NCBI RefSeq assembly: GCF_900110775.1
Contig: NZ_FOEP01000004.1
Span: 7,538 to 71,537 of the forward strand
Reading direction: 5' to 3'
DNA: 64,000 bases
Source: Thalassovita taeanensis
GTDB lineage: Bacteria > Pseudomonadota > Alphaproteobacteria > Rhodobacterales > Rhodobacteraceae
Below the pieces are notes generated by a model. That model searched no databases, was not told where the DNA came from, and saw only the letters and a list, made by a program, of their open reading frames with translations. The position numbers and the translations under genes are program-made. Of this stretch, positions 55,255 through 63,939 are shown in pieces. Within the stretch, counting starts at the first letter, position 1. Every line of letters starts with the position of its first letter.

Positions 55255-56544
55255 TTACTTCTTGCCAGCGTCCAGCACGTCCTCAACGGTGCGCAGACCG
55301 GTTTTGGGCGACTGAACAAGCACCGCCATGTTGCCCGGCTTGTGCTCGTTGCGCAGCATTTTCATATGCGCTGCGGGGATTTCATCCCACGGGAACACCT
55401 CGGACATGCACGGATCAATCCGCCGCTCGATCATCAACCGGTTGGCCGAGGCCGCCTGCTTCAGATGCGCAAAGTGGCTGCCCTGAACGCGCTTCTGATG
55501 CATCCACAGATACCGCACATCAAAGGTGCAGTTGAACCCGCTGGTGCCCGCGCAAATCACGATCATGCCGCCCTTCTTACACACGAAGGTCGAGACCGGG
55601 AACGTCGCCTCACCGGGATGCTCGAACACGATATCCACGTTGTTGCCCTTGCCGGTGATGTCCCAGATCGCCTTGCCGAACTTGCGGGTTTCCTTGAACC
55701 ACGCCGCATATTCCTCGGTGTTGACGGTCGGCAACTGACCCCAGCATTTGAAATCCTTGCGGTTGATCACGCCCTTGGCGCCCAGCCCCATCACGAAATC
55801 GCGCTTGGTCTCGTCCGAGATCACGCCAATCGCATTGCCGCCCGCCGCGTTGATCAGCTGGATCGCAAACGACCCCAGACCGCCCGACGCGCCCCAGACC
55901 AGAACGTTCTGCCCTGGCTTCAGCTCGTGCGGGTGATGCCCGAACAGCATCCGGTACGCCGTCGCCAGCGTCAGCGTATAGCACGCGCTCTCTTCCCAGG
56001 TCAGATGCTTGGGCCGCGGCAGCAACTGCTGCGCCTGCACGCGGGTGAACTGCGCGAACGACCCGTCCGGCGTCTCATAGCCCCAGATCCGCTGGCTGGG
56101 CGAGAACATCGGATCGCCGCCGTTGCATTCCTCGTCGTCGCCGTCGTCCTGATTACAGTGGATCACCACCTCATCGCCGACTTTCCAGTTTTTCACGCTC
56201 GACCCTACGGCCCAAACGATCCCGGACGCGTCCGACCCTGCGATGTGATACGGCGCGCCGTGGCCGTCGAACGGTGAAATCGGAACACCAAGCCCCGCCC
56301 AGACACCATTGTAGTTAACACCCGCCGCCATCACCAGAACCAGCACCTCGTGGCTGTCCAGCGTCGGCGTGTCCACAACTTCAACCTGGAACGACTTGTC
56401 AGGCTCGCCATGACGTTCGCGGCGAATGGCCCACGCATACATTTTCGGTGGAACAAATCCCAGCGGCGGCATTTCGCCCACTTCATACAGATCTTTTTCA
56501 GGCGCGTCGTAAGGGGCAATGCCCATATCAGTGTCCAGAGCCAT
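55255..56544 (-). CDS. ccr: Crotonyl-CoA carboxylase/reductase
   Basis: Key enzyme of the ethylmalonyl-CoA pathway: reductive carboxylation of crotonyl-CoA to (2S)-ethylmalonyl-CoA with NADPH. The 429-residue protein is a medium-chain dehydrogenase/reductase. It has PPKMYAWAIRRERHGEP near the N-terminus, a conserved acidic insertion HCNQDDGDDEECNGGDPMF that is diagnostic of Ccr, the nucleotide-binding VLVWGASGGLGSFAIQL and VRYLWMHQKRVQGSHFA. GGAGG precedes ATG 56544. It neighbours the mutase gene of the same pathway. Confidence 0.97.
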   Translation of the reverse strand: MALDTDMGIAPYDAPEKDLYEVGEMPPLGFVPPKMYAWAIRRERHGEPDKSFQVEVVDTPTLDSHEVLVLVMAAGVNYNGVWAGLGVPISPFDGHGAPYHIAGSDASGIVWAVGSSVKNWKVGDEVVIHCNQDDGDDEECNGGDPMFSPSQRIWGYETPDGSFAQFTRVQAQQLLPRPKHLTWEESACYTLTLATAYRMLFGHHPHELKPGQNVLVWGASGGLGSFAIQLINAAGGNAIGVISDETKRDFVMGLGAKGVINRKDFKCWGQLPTVNTEEYAAWFKETRKFGKAIWDITGKGNNVDIVFEHPGEATFPVSTFVCKKGGMIVICAGTSGFNCTFDVRYLWMHQKRVQGSHFAHLKQAASANRLMIERRIDPCMSEVFPWDEIPAAHMKMLRNEHKPGNMAVLVQSPKTGLRTVEDVLDAGKK

Positions 56545-56683
56545 CTCAGCCTCCATTCTTGAGTAATGCCGCAATGCAGAATCGCGGCGTCATGCGCCGT
56601 GGAATAAAGATGGGCGCGCAACAATGCAATCCAATTCGGGTCAGTTTTGTAATTTTATAACCTCGCAAGCGCAGAAACTTCGG

Positions 56684-58042
56684 CTACGCCCCACTCCCAT
56701 TCGGCAGAAGATGGGCGATGGATGCAGCATAAAAGGTCAAAAGCGGTCGCTCTGCCTCGACAATCTGAACCTGCCCGTCGGTTTCGACAACAAGTTTCCG
56801 CGCTTGCAACGTCCTCAGTCCGACTTCCACCGCATATCCCCGATTTTCGCGCGGAACATAGACAGAGGCGCCCGCCAATTGTGCCAACAGCGCCTTGACC
56901 CGCATTTCCAAGGCGACCCGGTCCACCGGCCCTTCGCCTTGCAACAGCGCCGTTGCCACCAAAGGCACCGGCAAGACCGGAACCTCCTTGGCAATTCGCC
57001 CCATCAGGTCCTGCGCCAGCGCCTCGACCCCGCCCTCGAACCCTGACAGCGACAGCGGCGCGCCGAAACTGACCCCGGCATAGCCAAACGCCACGTATCG
57101 TCCCGTCACCCGCGACCACAGCGTTTTCACCCCGAACCACAACGCCGACCGCACGCTCGCCTTGAACCGCCGTGTCCCGCCTGCGTCGGCCCGCACCAGA
57201 ATCCGATCCTCCAGCACCCGGTCGTAATTCAGCGCGACCGGCACAAACACCACATCGCGCCCCGCAGGGTCATGCGCCTCGACGATATATTTCAAAATCC
57301 CCAGACGCGGCTCGGCCATTCGCCCGGTCAGGCTCAGCCCGCCTTCGGGGAACACCGCCTGCGACACCCCGCCCTGCGTCGCCAGCCGCACATATTTGGC
57401 CAGAATCACCCGGTACAGCCCGTTGCCATCCCGCCGCCGGATGAAATAGGCTCCCATCGACCGCACCAGCGCGCTCAGCGGCCAGATATGCGCCCACTCC
57501 CCCACGGCATAGCTCAGCGCCCCCCGCCCCGCCGACAGATAGGTCACCAGCACGTAATCCATGTTGCTGCGGTGGTTCATCACAAAGACCACCGTCGCCT
57601 CCGGGTCCACCCCCTCCAGCGCGTCGCCCTCATGATGCACAACCCGAACGTGGTACACCGCCTGGCTCAGCAACCGTGCCGCGCGGGTGGCAAACCGAAA
57701 ATACGTCCACGCGCTGAACGACGGCACGATTTCGCGCGCGTATCGCCGCGCCGTTTCAAACGCCACGTTTTCCGGCACGCCCCGCGCCGCCGCATGCGCC
57801 GCAATCGCGGTGGAAATCTCGGGGTCGTAAATCAGCCGCTGGATCATGTCATACCGCCGCGCCAGCTTGAACGGCTCGATCGGCCGCGTCAGCCTTTTGT
57901 TCAGCTGCGCCACCAGCCGCTCCATCCGGCGGCGGAAAAACCAGCGCACCGACGGGAACAGGAAATGCGAGGCAAAAGTAACCGCCGCGAAAGCGACCAA
58001 TAAAACCAGTACCCAGACGGGCATTTCCACAGTGCTACTCAT
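56684..58042 (-). CDS. Acyltransferase of the glycerol-3-phosphate acyltransferase type
   Basis: A 452-residue membrane-associated acyltransferase. One N-terminal helix (WVLVLLVAFAAVTFASHFLF), the PlsC/PlsB catalytic box NHRSNMD (His-x4-Asp), GAYFIRR and the substrate-binding FPEGGLSLTGR are visible. It resembles the PlsB-type proteins that pair with other acyltransferases in lipid synthesis. Start chosen at MSSTVEMPVW (58042). It lies between ccr and ecm, in the same direction as ccr; 139 bases separate it from ccr. Whether it belongs functionally to the ethylmalonyl-CoA pathway is doubtful; more likely a conserved neighbour. Confidence 0.88.
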   Translation of the reverse strand: MSSTVEMPVWVLVLLVAFAAVTFASHFLFPSVRWFFRRRMERLVAQLNKRLTRPIEPFKLARRYDMIQRLIYDPEISTAIAAHAAARGVPENVAFETARRYAREIVPSFSAWTYFRFATRAARLLSQAVYHVRVVHHEGDALEGVDPEATVVFVMNHRSNMDYVLVTYLSAGRGALSYAVGEWAHIWPLSALVRSMGAYFIRRRDGNGLYRVILAKYVRLATQGGVSQAVFPEGGLSLTGRMAEPRLGILKYIVEAHDPAGRDVVFVPVALNYDRVLEDRILVRADAGGTRRFKASVRSALWFGVKTLWSRVTGRYVAFGYAGVSFGAPLSLSGFEGGVEALAQDLMGRIAKEVPVLPVPLVATALLQGEGPVDRVALEMRVKALLAQLAGASVYVPRENRGYAVEVGLRTLQARKLVVETDGQVQIVEAERPLLTFYAASIAHLLPNGSGA

Positions 58043-58102
58043 TTGGGCACCATGGCGGGGTTTTGCCGCCGCGTAAATCACCTCACGCCGCAACGCAGCG
58101 AA

Positions 58103-58132
58103 TTGACAGAGGCATAAAATTCCAAGTATCAA
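58103..58132 (+). promoter_or_regulatory. Candidate sigma-70 promoter of ecm
   Basis: TTGACA at 58103-58108 and TATCAA at 58127-58132, with an 18-base spacer, about 46 bases ahead of the ecm start. The -35 is a perfect consensus; the -10 matches at four of six positions. Confidence 0.4.
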
Positions 58133-58178
58133 CACCCAAACGCAAGATTGTTGCAGATCCTGATTCACGAGGCCCGCC

Positions 58179-60146
58179 ATGACCGAGATGAAAAAAGACC
58201 GCCCCTGGCTGTTCCGCACCTATGCCGGCCATTCCACCGCCAAGGCCTCGAACGCGCTCTACCGCTCCAACCTCTCCAAGGGTCAGACTGGCCTCTCCGT
58301 GGCCTTCGACCTGCCGACTCAAACCGGCTATGACAGCGACCACATTCTGGCGCGTGGCGAGGTCGGCAAAGTCGGCGTACCCGTCTGCCACCTTGGCGAC
58401 ATGCGCGCCCTGTTCGACAATATCCCGCTTGAGCAGATGAACACCTCGATGACGATCAACGCCACGGCGCCGTGGCTGCTGTCGCTCTACATCGCCGTGG
58501 CCGAAGAACAAGGCGCCGATGTTTCCGCCCTGCAAGGCACCGTACAGAATGACCTGATCAAGGAATACCTCAGCCGCGGCACCTATATCTGCCCGCCGAA
58601 ACCCTCGCTCAAGATGATCGCGGATGTGGCTGAATACTGCTACACCAACGTGCCGAAATGGAACCCGATGAACGTGTGTTCCTACCACCTGCAAGAGGCC
58701 GGCGCGACCCCCGAGCAGGAACTCGCCTTCGCCCTCGCCACCGCCACCGCCGTTCTGGACGAGCTTAAACCTCGCGTCCCGGCCGAGGATTTCCCGCAGC
58801 TCGTTGGCCGTATTTCCTTCTTCGTCAACGCAGGCATCCGCTTCGTCACCGAGATGTGCAAGATGCGCGCCTTCGTTGATCTCTGGGATGAGATCTGCCG
58901 CGACCGCTACGGCGTTGATGACCCGAAATTCCGCCGCTTCCGCTATGGGGTTCAGGTCAATTCGCTGGGCCTGACTGAGCAACAACCCGAAAACAATGTC
59001 TACCGCATCCTGATCGAGATGCTCGCCGTCACCCTGTCGAAAAACGCCCGCGCCCGCGCCGTTCAGCTTCCCGCCTGGAACGAGGCGCTCGGCCTGCCGC
59101 GCCCGTGGGATCAGCAATGGTCGCTGCGGATGCAACAGATCATGGCGTACGAAACCGACCTGCTGGAATATGACGACCTCTTCGATGGCAACCCCGCCGT
59201 GGAGCGCAAGGTCGAAGCCCTCAAGGACGGCGCCCGTCACGAGCTGGCCAACCTCGATGGTATGGGGGGCGCGATCTCGTCGATCGAATATATGAAATCC
59301 CGTCTGGTGGATTCCAACGCCGACCGCCTGAACCGGATCGAGCGGAACGAAACCATCGTTGTTGGCGTCAACAAATGGCAACAGGGCGAACCCTCGCCGC
59401 TGATGACCGGCGATGGCGGTATCATGGTCGTCGACCCCGCGACCGAGGCCGAGCAGATCTCCCGCCTCACCGCGTGGAAATCCGAGCGTGACAGCGCCGC
59501 CGTCGAAAAGGCGCTGGCCGATCTGCGCGCCGCCGCCGCCGAAGGCCGCAACGTGATGGAGCCCTCGATTGCCGCCGCCAAGGCTGGCGTTACCACCGGC
59601 GAATGGGCCGCCCAGATGCGCGCCGTCTTCGGCGAATATCGCGGCCCCACCGGCGTTTCCCGCTCGGTCAGCAACAAGACCGAAGGGCTGGATGACATCC
59701 GCGAGGCCGTCAACACCGTCTCCGACAAGCTGGGCCGCCGGTTGAAATTCCTTGTCGGCAAACCCGGTCTGGATGGCCATTCCAACGGCGCCGAACAGAT
59801 CGCCTTCCGGGCCCGCGATTGCGGCATGGATATCGAGTATGAAGGCATACGCCTGACGCCTGAAGAAATCGTTAAAGCGGCCCAGGAAAATGACGCCCAT
59901 GTCATTGGCCTCTCGATCCTTTCCGGCTCGCACATGCCGCTGGTCGAAGACCTGCTGGCCCGGATGCGCGCCGGTGGCCTCTCCGATACCCCGCTGGTCG
60001 TGGGCGGCATCATCCCCGATGACGACGCCGCGCGCCTGCTGGAAATGGGCGTCGCCCGCGTCTACACGCCCAAGGATTTCGAGCTGAACACCATCATGAT
60101 GGATATCGTTGCCCTCGCCGATCCGGCCCCCGTCGCAGCAGAATAA
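58179..60146 (+). CDS. ecm: Ethylmalonyl-CoA mutase
   Basis: Coenzyme B12-dependent mutase converting (2R)-ethylmalonyl-CoA to (2S)-methylsuccinyl-CoA (also called meaA). The 655-residue protein has the TIM-barrel substrate domain with FRTYAGHSTAKASNALYRSN and LSVAFDLPTQTGYDSD, and the C-terminal B12-binding domain with KPGLDGHSNGAEQIAFRARD (Asp-x-His-x-x-Gly) and LSILSGSHMPLVEDLL. These features separate it from methylmalonyl-CoA mutase and place it with Ecm. Adjacent to ccr on the opposite strand. Confidence 0.95.
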   Translation: MTEMKKDRPWLFRTYAGHSTAKASNALYRSNLSKGQTGLSVAFDLPTQTGYDSDHILARGEVGKVGVPVCHLGDMRALFDNIPLEQMNTSMTINATAPWLLSLYIAVAEEQGADVSALQGTVQNDLIKEYLSRGTYICPPKPSLKMIADVAEYCYTNVPKWNPMNVCSYHLQEAGATPEQELAFALATATAVLDELKPRVPAEDFPQLVGRISFFVNAGIRFVTEMCKMRAFVDLWDEICRDRYGVDDPKFRRFRYGVQVNSLGLTEQQPENNVYRILIEMLAVTLSKNARARAVQLPAWNEALGLPRPWDQQWSLRMQQIMAYETDLLEYDDLFDGNPAVERKVEALKDGARHELANLDGMGGAISSIEYMKSRLVDSNADRLNRIERNETIVVGVNKWQQGEPSPLMTGDGGIMVVDPATEAEQISRLTAWKSERDSAAVEKALADLRAAAAEGRNVMEPSIAAAKAGVTTGEWAAQMRAVFGEYRGPTGVSRSVSNKTEGLDDIREAVNTVSDKLGRRLKFLVGKPGLDGHSNGAEQIAFRARDCGMDIEYEGIRLTPEEIVKAAQENDAHVIGLSILSGSHMPLVEDLLARMRAGGLSDTPLVVGGIIPDDDAARLLEMGVARVYTPKDFELNTIMMDIVALADPAPVAAE

Positions 60147-60227
60147 CCCGGACGTGGCGGGGGGTCTTGCCCTCGCCCGCCCCGCGCGCCACACTGCCTC
60201 ATCGCCCCAGATGAGAAAGCCCGCGCC

Positions 60228-60668
60228 ATGCCCCTCACCATCCGCCCGCTGACCGAAGCCGACGCCGCTGATTGGCGCCGCCTATGGCAGGCTTATCTCG
60301 AATTTTACGAAACCACCCTGCCCGACGAGATTTATCAGACCACCTTTCAGCGCCTGCTCTCGTCCGATCATCCGAACCAGAACGCGCTGGTGGCCACGCT
60401 TGATGGCACCCCGGTCGGCCTCGTCCACTACATCTATCACCCGCACAACTGGAAGGTCGAAGACGTCTGCTATCTTCAGGATCTTTACGCCGATCCAGAC
60501 GTGCGCGGCACCGGCATTGGCCGCGCCCTGATCGAAGCGGTCTATGCCGCCGCCGATCAGCACGGCACACCGGCGGTCTATTGGATGACGCAAGAGTTCA
60601 ACACGACCGCGCGCAAACTTTATGACCGCATCGCCACCCTGACGCCGTTCATCAAATACAGCCGCTAA
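60228..60668 (+). CDS. GNAT family N-acetyltransferase
   Basis: A 146-residue acetyltransferase: IRPLTEADAADWRRLWQAYL at the N-terminus, acetyl-CoA loop DPDVRGTGIGRALIEAVY and VYWMTQEFNTTARKLYDRI. The YHPHNWKVEDVCYLQDLY segment resembles GNATs acting on small amines or amino acids. No direct partner gene. It ends 150 bases before deoD. Confidence 0.88.
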   Translation: MPLTIRPLTEADAADWRRLWQAYLEFYETTLPDEIYQTTFQRLLSSDHPNQNALVATLDGTPVGLVHYIYHPHNWKVEDVCYLQDLYADPDVRGTGIGRALIEAVYAAADQHGTPAVYWMTQEFNTTARKLYDRIATLTPFIKYSR

Positions 60669-60724
60669 CCCGGGTAAATATGCACATTAACCGCCGTTCT
60701 TTCCGCCAACGCGCGAAAATCGCG

Positions 60725-60764
60725 TATGCATGTCCTGTGCATGCGATGTGTATCGCTTGTGCAC
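60725..60764. repeat. Four TGTGCAT-like repeats at 11-bp spacing upstream of deoD
   Basis: TATGCAT at 60725, TGTGCAT at 60736, TGTGTAT at 60747 and TGTGCAC at 60758: exactly 11 bases apart. They lie 55-94 bases before the deoD start, in the right place for operator sites on one face of the helix. Confidence 0.85.
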
Positions 60765-60818
60765 ATCGGTTTTTCGCCTCAAACTGCCCTGCAAATACAC
60801 AGGCTTGAAGGCAGATAC

Positions 60819-61523
60819 ATGACGATCCACATCGGCGCACAACCCGGCCAGATTGCCGAAACCGTCCTGCTTCCCGGCGATCCTTACCGCGCGAAATGGG
60901 CCGCCGAGACGTTTCTCGACAACCCGCAATTAGTCAATGAAGTCAGAGGGATGTTCGGCTTTACTGGCACGTGGAAAGGCCACCCTGTCACCGTTCAGGG
61001 CTCGGGCATGGGCATGCCTTCGCTGTCGATCTACGTCAACGAACTGATCCGCGATTACGGTGCCAAGACCTTGATTCGTATCGGTTCCTGCGGCGCGATG
61101 CAGGAAAAGGTAAAGATCCGCGATGTGATCCTCGCCATGACCGCCTCCGCCCTCTCCACCCCCTCACGCGGGATTTTCAAAGAGCTGAATTTCGCCCCCT
61201 CCGCCGATTGGTCCTTGCTACGCGCCGCGGCGCAAGCGGCTGAAACCAAACAAGTAAAAACCCATGTGGGCGGGATTTATTCGGCCGACGTCTTCTATGA
61301 TGAACGTCCTGATCTGAACGAACAAATGACCCGCCACGGCATTTTGGGCGTCGAGATGGAGGCCGCCGAACTCTACAATCTCGCCCTGCGTTACGGCGTG
61401 CGCGCGCTGGCCGTGTTAACTGTTTCCGACCACCTGATCACCCACGAAGCCCTGCCCCCCGAAGACCGCGAACGCTCTTTCGGTGACATGGTTGAAATCG
61501 CCCTGGAAGCCGCCTTTTCATAG
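60819..61523 (+). CDS. deoD: Purine-nucleoside phosphorylase
   Basis: DeoD-type phosphorylase of 234 residues. It has [21 protein letters not shown] at the start, [29 protein letters not shown] (phosphate site) and [13 protein letters not shown] with the Asp-containing VSDHLITHE (base recognition). Start chosen at 60819; upstream residues fall in the repeat array and are not conserved. It fits the purine nucleoside importer elsewhere in the window. Confidence 0.95.
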   Translation: MTIHIGAQPGQIAETVLLPGDPYRAKWAAETFLDNPQLVNEVRGMFGFTGTWKGHPVTVQGSGMGMPSLSIYVNELIRDYGAKTLIRIGSCGAMQEKVKIRDVILAMTASALSTPSRGIFKELNFAPSADWSLLRAAAQAAETKQVKTHVGGIYSADVFYDERPDLNEQMTRHGILGVEMEAAELYNLALRYGVRALAVLTVSDHLITHEALPPEDRERSFGDMVEIALEAAFS

Positions 61524-61536
61524 GATTATCAAACAG

Positions 61537-62862
61537 ATGCACAGCCTGATCCCGCGCTCTTGGGTGCCTCAGCCCGTCGAAACCTATGTGCAGACCATCG
61601 CCGAGGAAACGGCCCATAAATCCAGCGCCGACATCGCCGCTCAGATCGAGCAACTGGCTGAAACCAACAAAGAAATCCACGAGCGCGACTGTTTCAATCT
61701 AAACCCGGCCACCAACGTGATGAACCCCCGCGCCGAGGCGCTGCTTTCTTCAGGTCTGGGCACCCGCCCCTCGCTTGGCTACCCTGGTGAAAAATATGAA
61801 ATGGGTCTGGAAGCCATTGAAAAGATAGAGGTTATCACGGCCGAACTCTGCGCCGAGGTCTTCGGCGCGTCCTATGCCGAGATCCGCGTGCCCTCAGGCG
61901 CGATCGCCAATCTCTATGGCTTCATGGCGCTGACAAAGCCCGGCGACAATATCATCGCTCCCCCCGGTTCGATCGGTGGTCACGTCACCCACCATGCCGC
62001 CGGTTGCGCCGGTCTTTACGGCCTCGTCAGCCACGACGCCCCAGTCAATTCGGACGGCTACACCGTTGATCTTGTGGCGCTTTCCGAACTCGCCCACCGC
62101 GTCCGCCCCCGGCTGATCACCATCGGCGGCTCGCTTAACCTTTTCCCGCATCCCGTGGCCGAAATCCGGGCGATTGCGGACGAGGTCGGTGCGTATGTGC
62201 TGTTCGACGCGGCGCACCAATGCGGCATCATCGCGGGCGGGGCTTGGCCCAATCCGCTTGAAGAAGGCGCACATTTGATGACGATGAGCACCTACAAAAG
62301 CCTAGGCGGCCCGCCGTCCGGCCTGATCGTGACCAATGACTCGGATATCGCCAAAGCATTGGATTCAATCGCATTTCCCGGAATGACCGCTAACTTTGAT
62401 GCCGCCAAGTCTGCCGCACTTGGCGTGTCGATGCTGGACTGGCGCGATCACGGTGGCGCCTATGCGCAAACCATGATTGAAACCGCGCAGTCCCTTGCCA
62501 AAGCACTGATTTCGCAAGACATTCCCATCTTCGCCGCAGGCCGTGGCGCCACGCAATCGCATCAGTTCGCGATCGAGGCAGAAGGGTTCGGTGGCGGGCA
62601 AACCGCGTCAAAGACCCTTCGCAAAGCCGGGTTTCTAGCCTGCGGAATTGGGCTTCCGATCGCCGAGGTTCCGAATGGTCTCAATGGCTTGCGTATCGGA
62701 ACGCCCGAATTGGTGCGCTGGGGCATGCGCCCCGAACACATGCCCGAACTGGCGCGGTTGCTTGCTTTGGCGCTGCGTTCGAATGCGCCCGAGGCGCTGG
62801 CGGCCGAAGTGGGTGCTTGGCGGAAAACCTTCACCCGGCTGCATTTTATCCACGACAGTTAA
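61537..62862 (+). CDS. Serine hydroxymethyltransferase-like PLP enzyme
   Basis: A 441-residue fold-type I PLP enzyme related to serine hydroxymethyltransferases. It has NVMNPRAEALLSSGLGTRP with the SHMT-like substrate loop, YPGEKYEMG, the Asp224-x-x-His227 pair (VLFDAAHQCG) and the Schiff-base Lys254 in TMSTYKSLGGPPSGL. The divergence from housekeeping GlyA (different flanking of Lys, no THKTLRGPRGG) argues for a paralogue such as an alpha-methylserine or D-threonine-type aldolase. It follows deoD after 13 bases, so they are probably cotranscribed. Confidence 0.85.
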   Translation: MHSLIPRSWVPQPVETYVQTIAEETAHKSSADIAAQIEQLAETNKEIHERDCFNLNPATNVMNPRAEALLSSGLGTRPSLGYPGEKYEMGLEAIEKIEVITAELCAEVFGASYAEIRVPSGAIANLYGFMALTKPGDNIIAPPGSIGGHVTHHAAGCAGLYGLVSHDAPVNSDGYTVDLVALSELAHRVRPRLITIGGSLNLFPHPVAEIRAIADEVGAYVLFDAAHQCGIIAGGAWPNPLEEGAHLMTMSTYKSLGGPPSGLIVTNDSDIAKALDSIAFPGMTANFDAAKSAALGVSMLDWRDHGGAYAQTMIETAQSLAKALISQDIPIFAAGRGATQSHQFAIEAEGFGGGQTASKTLRKAGFLACGIGLPIAEVPNGLNGLRIGTPELVRWGMRPEHMPELARLLALALRSNAPEALAAEVGAWRKTFTRLHFIHDS

Positions 62863-62883
62863 GCTTTCGCTCAGGATTCGGCG

Positions 62884-62922
62884 GTATGTTTTGGGTGCAC
62901 AGCACATGCACAAGACATGCAG
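62884..62922. repeat. Three TGCA-centred repeats at 11-bp spacing after the SHMT-like gene
   Basis: GTGCAC at 62895, ATGCAC at 62906 and ATGCAG at 62917, with a weaker GTATGT at 62884 in the same phase. They lie between convergent genes, where a promoter-proximal operator is not expected. Confidence 0.75.
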
Positions 62923-62931
62923 CCCCGTACC

Positions 62932-63777
62932 CTAGCGCCCATGGCTGCGATCATACCGGTTTGGCGGTGGCGACGCCCAACCAGCAAGCGCCCCCGCCAC
63001 AGGGGCAAAGACCTCGACCAGCAGCGGATGGCAGGCCGCGGCGTCACTTGAATGTTCCGAGGAGCAATCGCCCCCCGGACAGGCCGACAGCGCGCCGAGC
63101 AGGTCAATCTCGGCGAAGAACTCAAGGTGGTCACCGGGGCGCACGGGGCTGGCCTTCATGAAATATTGGCCAGTGTCACGGGTGAACCCGGTGCACATGA
63201 AAACGTTGAGCACGTCATGCACATGGTGCTCGGCCTGCGTCAGCGACAACCCGGTCACATCGGACAGGGCGCGGGTCAGATTGGAATGGCAGCAGTGATG
63301 ATACTGCCCGCCCGACAACAGGTTATGCGTATAGGGATCGCAGCGCGTCCCGATCACGTCGTGGACCGAGCCACCGAACGGGTCGATGCCATACCAGTCC
63401 AGCGTGTCACTGATGACCGTGGCAACGGGGCGCAAATGGGGAAAGCTGCTCCACATCCTGTCCCCGGTGGTCAGGTGCGTGCCGTGTAGCGCCCGCGTCT
63501 TGCCGGAATAGAACCGCTCGGAAAGATCCGACGCATTCCATAGGTTCAGGTCGCCGACCTGCGGTCCATCGACACAAGAGATGCGAAAAAACTGCCCGGC
63601 TGGCACATGAAAGCTGCCCGCGTCGCGCGCGGGCACCAACGTTTCACTGGTTTTCACGGCACCGTCGCGGGCGGCGCGATATAGCGCCAAATCCGGCTGC
63701 GGCAGGGTGGTTGTCGGATAGCAGATCACCGGCGCAATGGCACGGCGGGCTTCGGCGTCTGGCGGGGTCTGGGGCAT
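62932..63777 (-). CDS. DUF1989 (urea carboxylase-associated) family protein
   Basis: A 281-residue protein with the DUF1989 layout: VPAGQFFRISCVDGPQVGDLN, RMWSSFPHLRPVATVISDTL, GGQYHHCCHSNL with a His/Cys cluster that could bind metal, and FMCTGFTRDTGQYFMKAS. Relatives are encoded beside urea carboxylase and aminomethyltransferase-like genes, none of which is adjacent here. Start chosen at MPQTPPDAEARR (63777); a longer Arg-rich version is not credible. Confidence 0.85.
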   Translation of the reverse strand: MPQTPPDAEARRAIAPVICYPTTTLPQPDLALYRAARDGAVKTSETLVPARDAGSFHVPAGQFFRISCVDGPQVGDLNLWNASDLSERFYSGKTRALHGTHLTTGDRMWSSFPHLRPVATVISDTLDWYGIDPFGGSVHDVIGTRCDPYTHNLLSGGQYHHCCHSNLTRALSDVTGLSLTQAEHHVHDVLNVFMCTGFTRDTGQYFMKASPVRPGDHLEFFAEIDLLGALSACPGGDCSSEHSSDAAACHPLLVEVFAPVAGALAGWASPPPNRYDRSHGR

Positions 63778-63883
63778 GGCGACCTTTGGTGCAAAGGAAA
63801 CAGTTCGGCGATGCTGACCGGGTTTGCGCGCAGCTACAAGCCCCGCCCGGCGATTTCGTCGGCGCGGCCCCCGCATCAACGAA

Positions 63884-63910
63884 AAGGACCGGGCAACTTG
63901 CCCGGTCCTT
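63884..63910 (-). terminator. Rho-independent terminator after sdhB
   Basis: 11-bp stem AAGGACCGGGC / GCCCGGTCCTT with a five-base loop; on the minus strand it is followed by TTTTCG. It lies 29 bases past the sdhB stop. Confidence 0.85.
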
Positions 63911-63939
63911 AGCTCGATCAGATGGTCCGCAACACTGCG

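Noticed and set aside
58083-60194. Long open frame antisense to ecm (703 residues)
   Set aside because: It mirrors a well-identified mutase gene. The Gly/Asp/His-rich translation is typical of the antisense of GC-rich codons, and no domain is visible.
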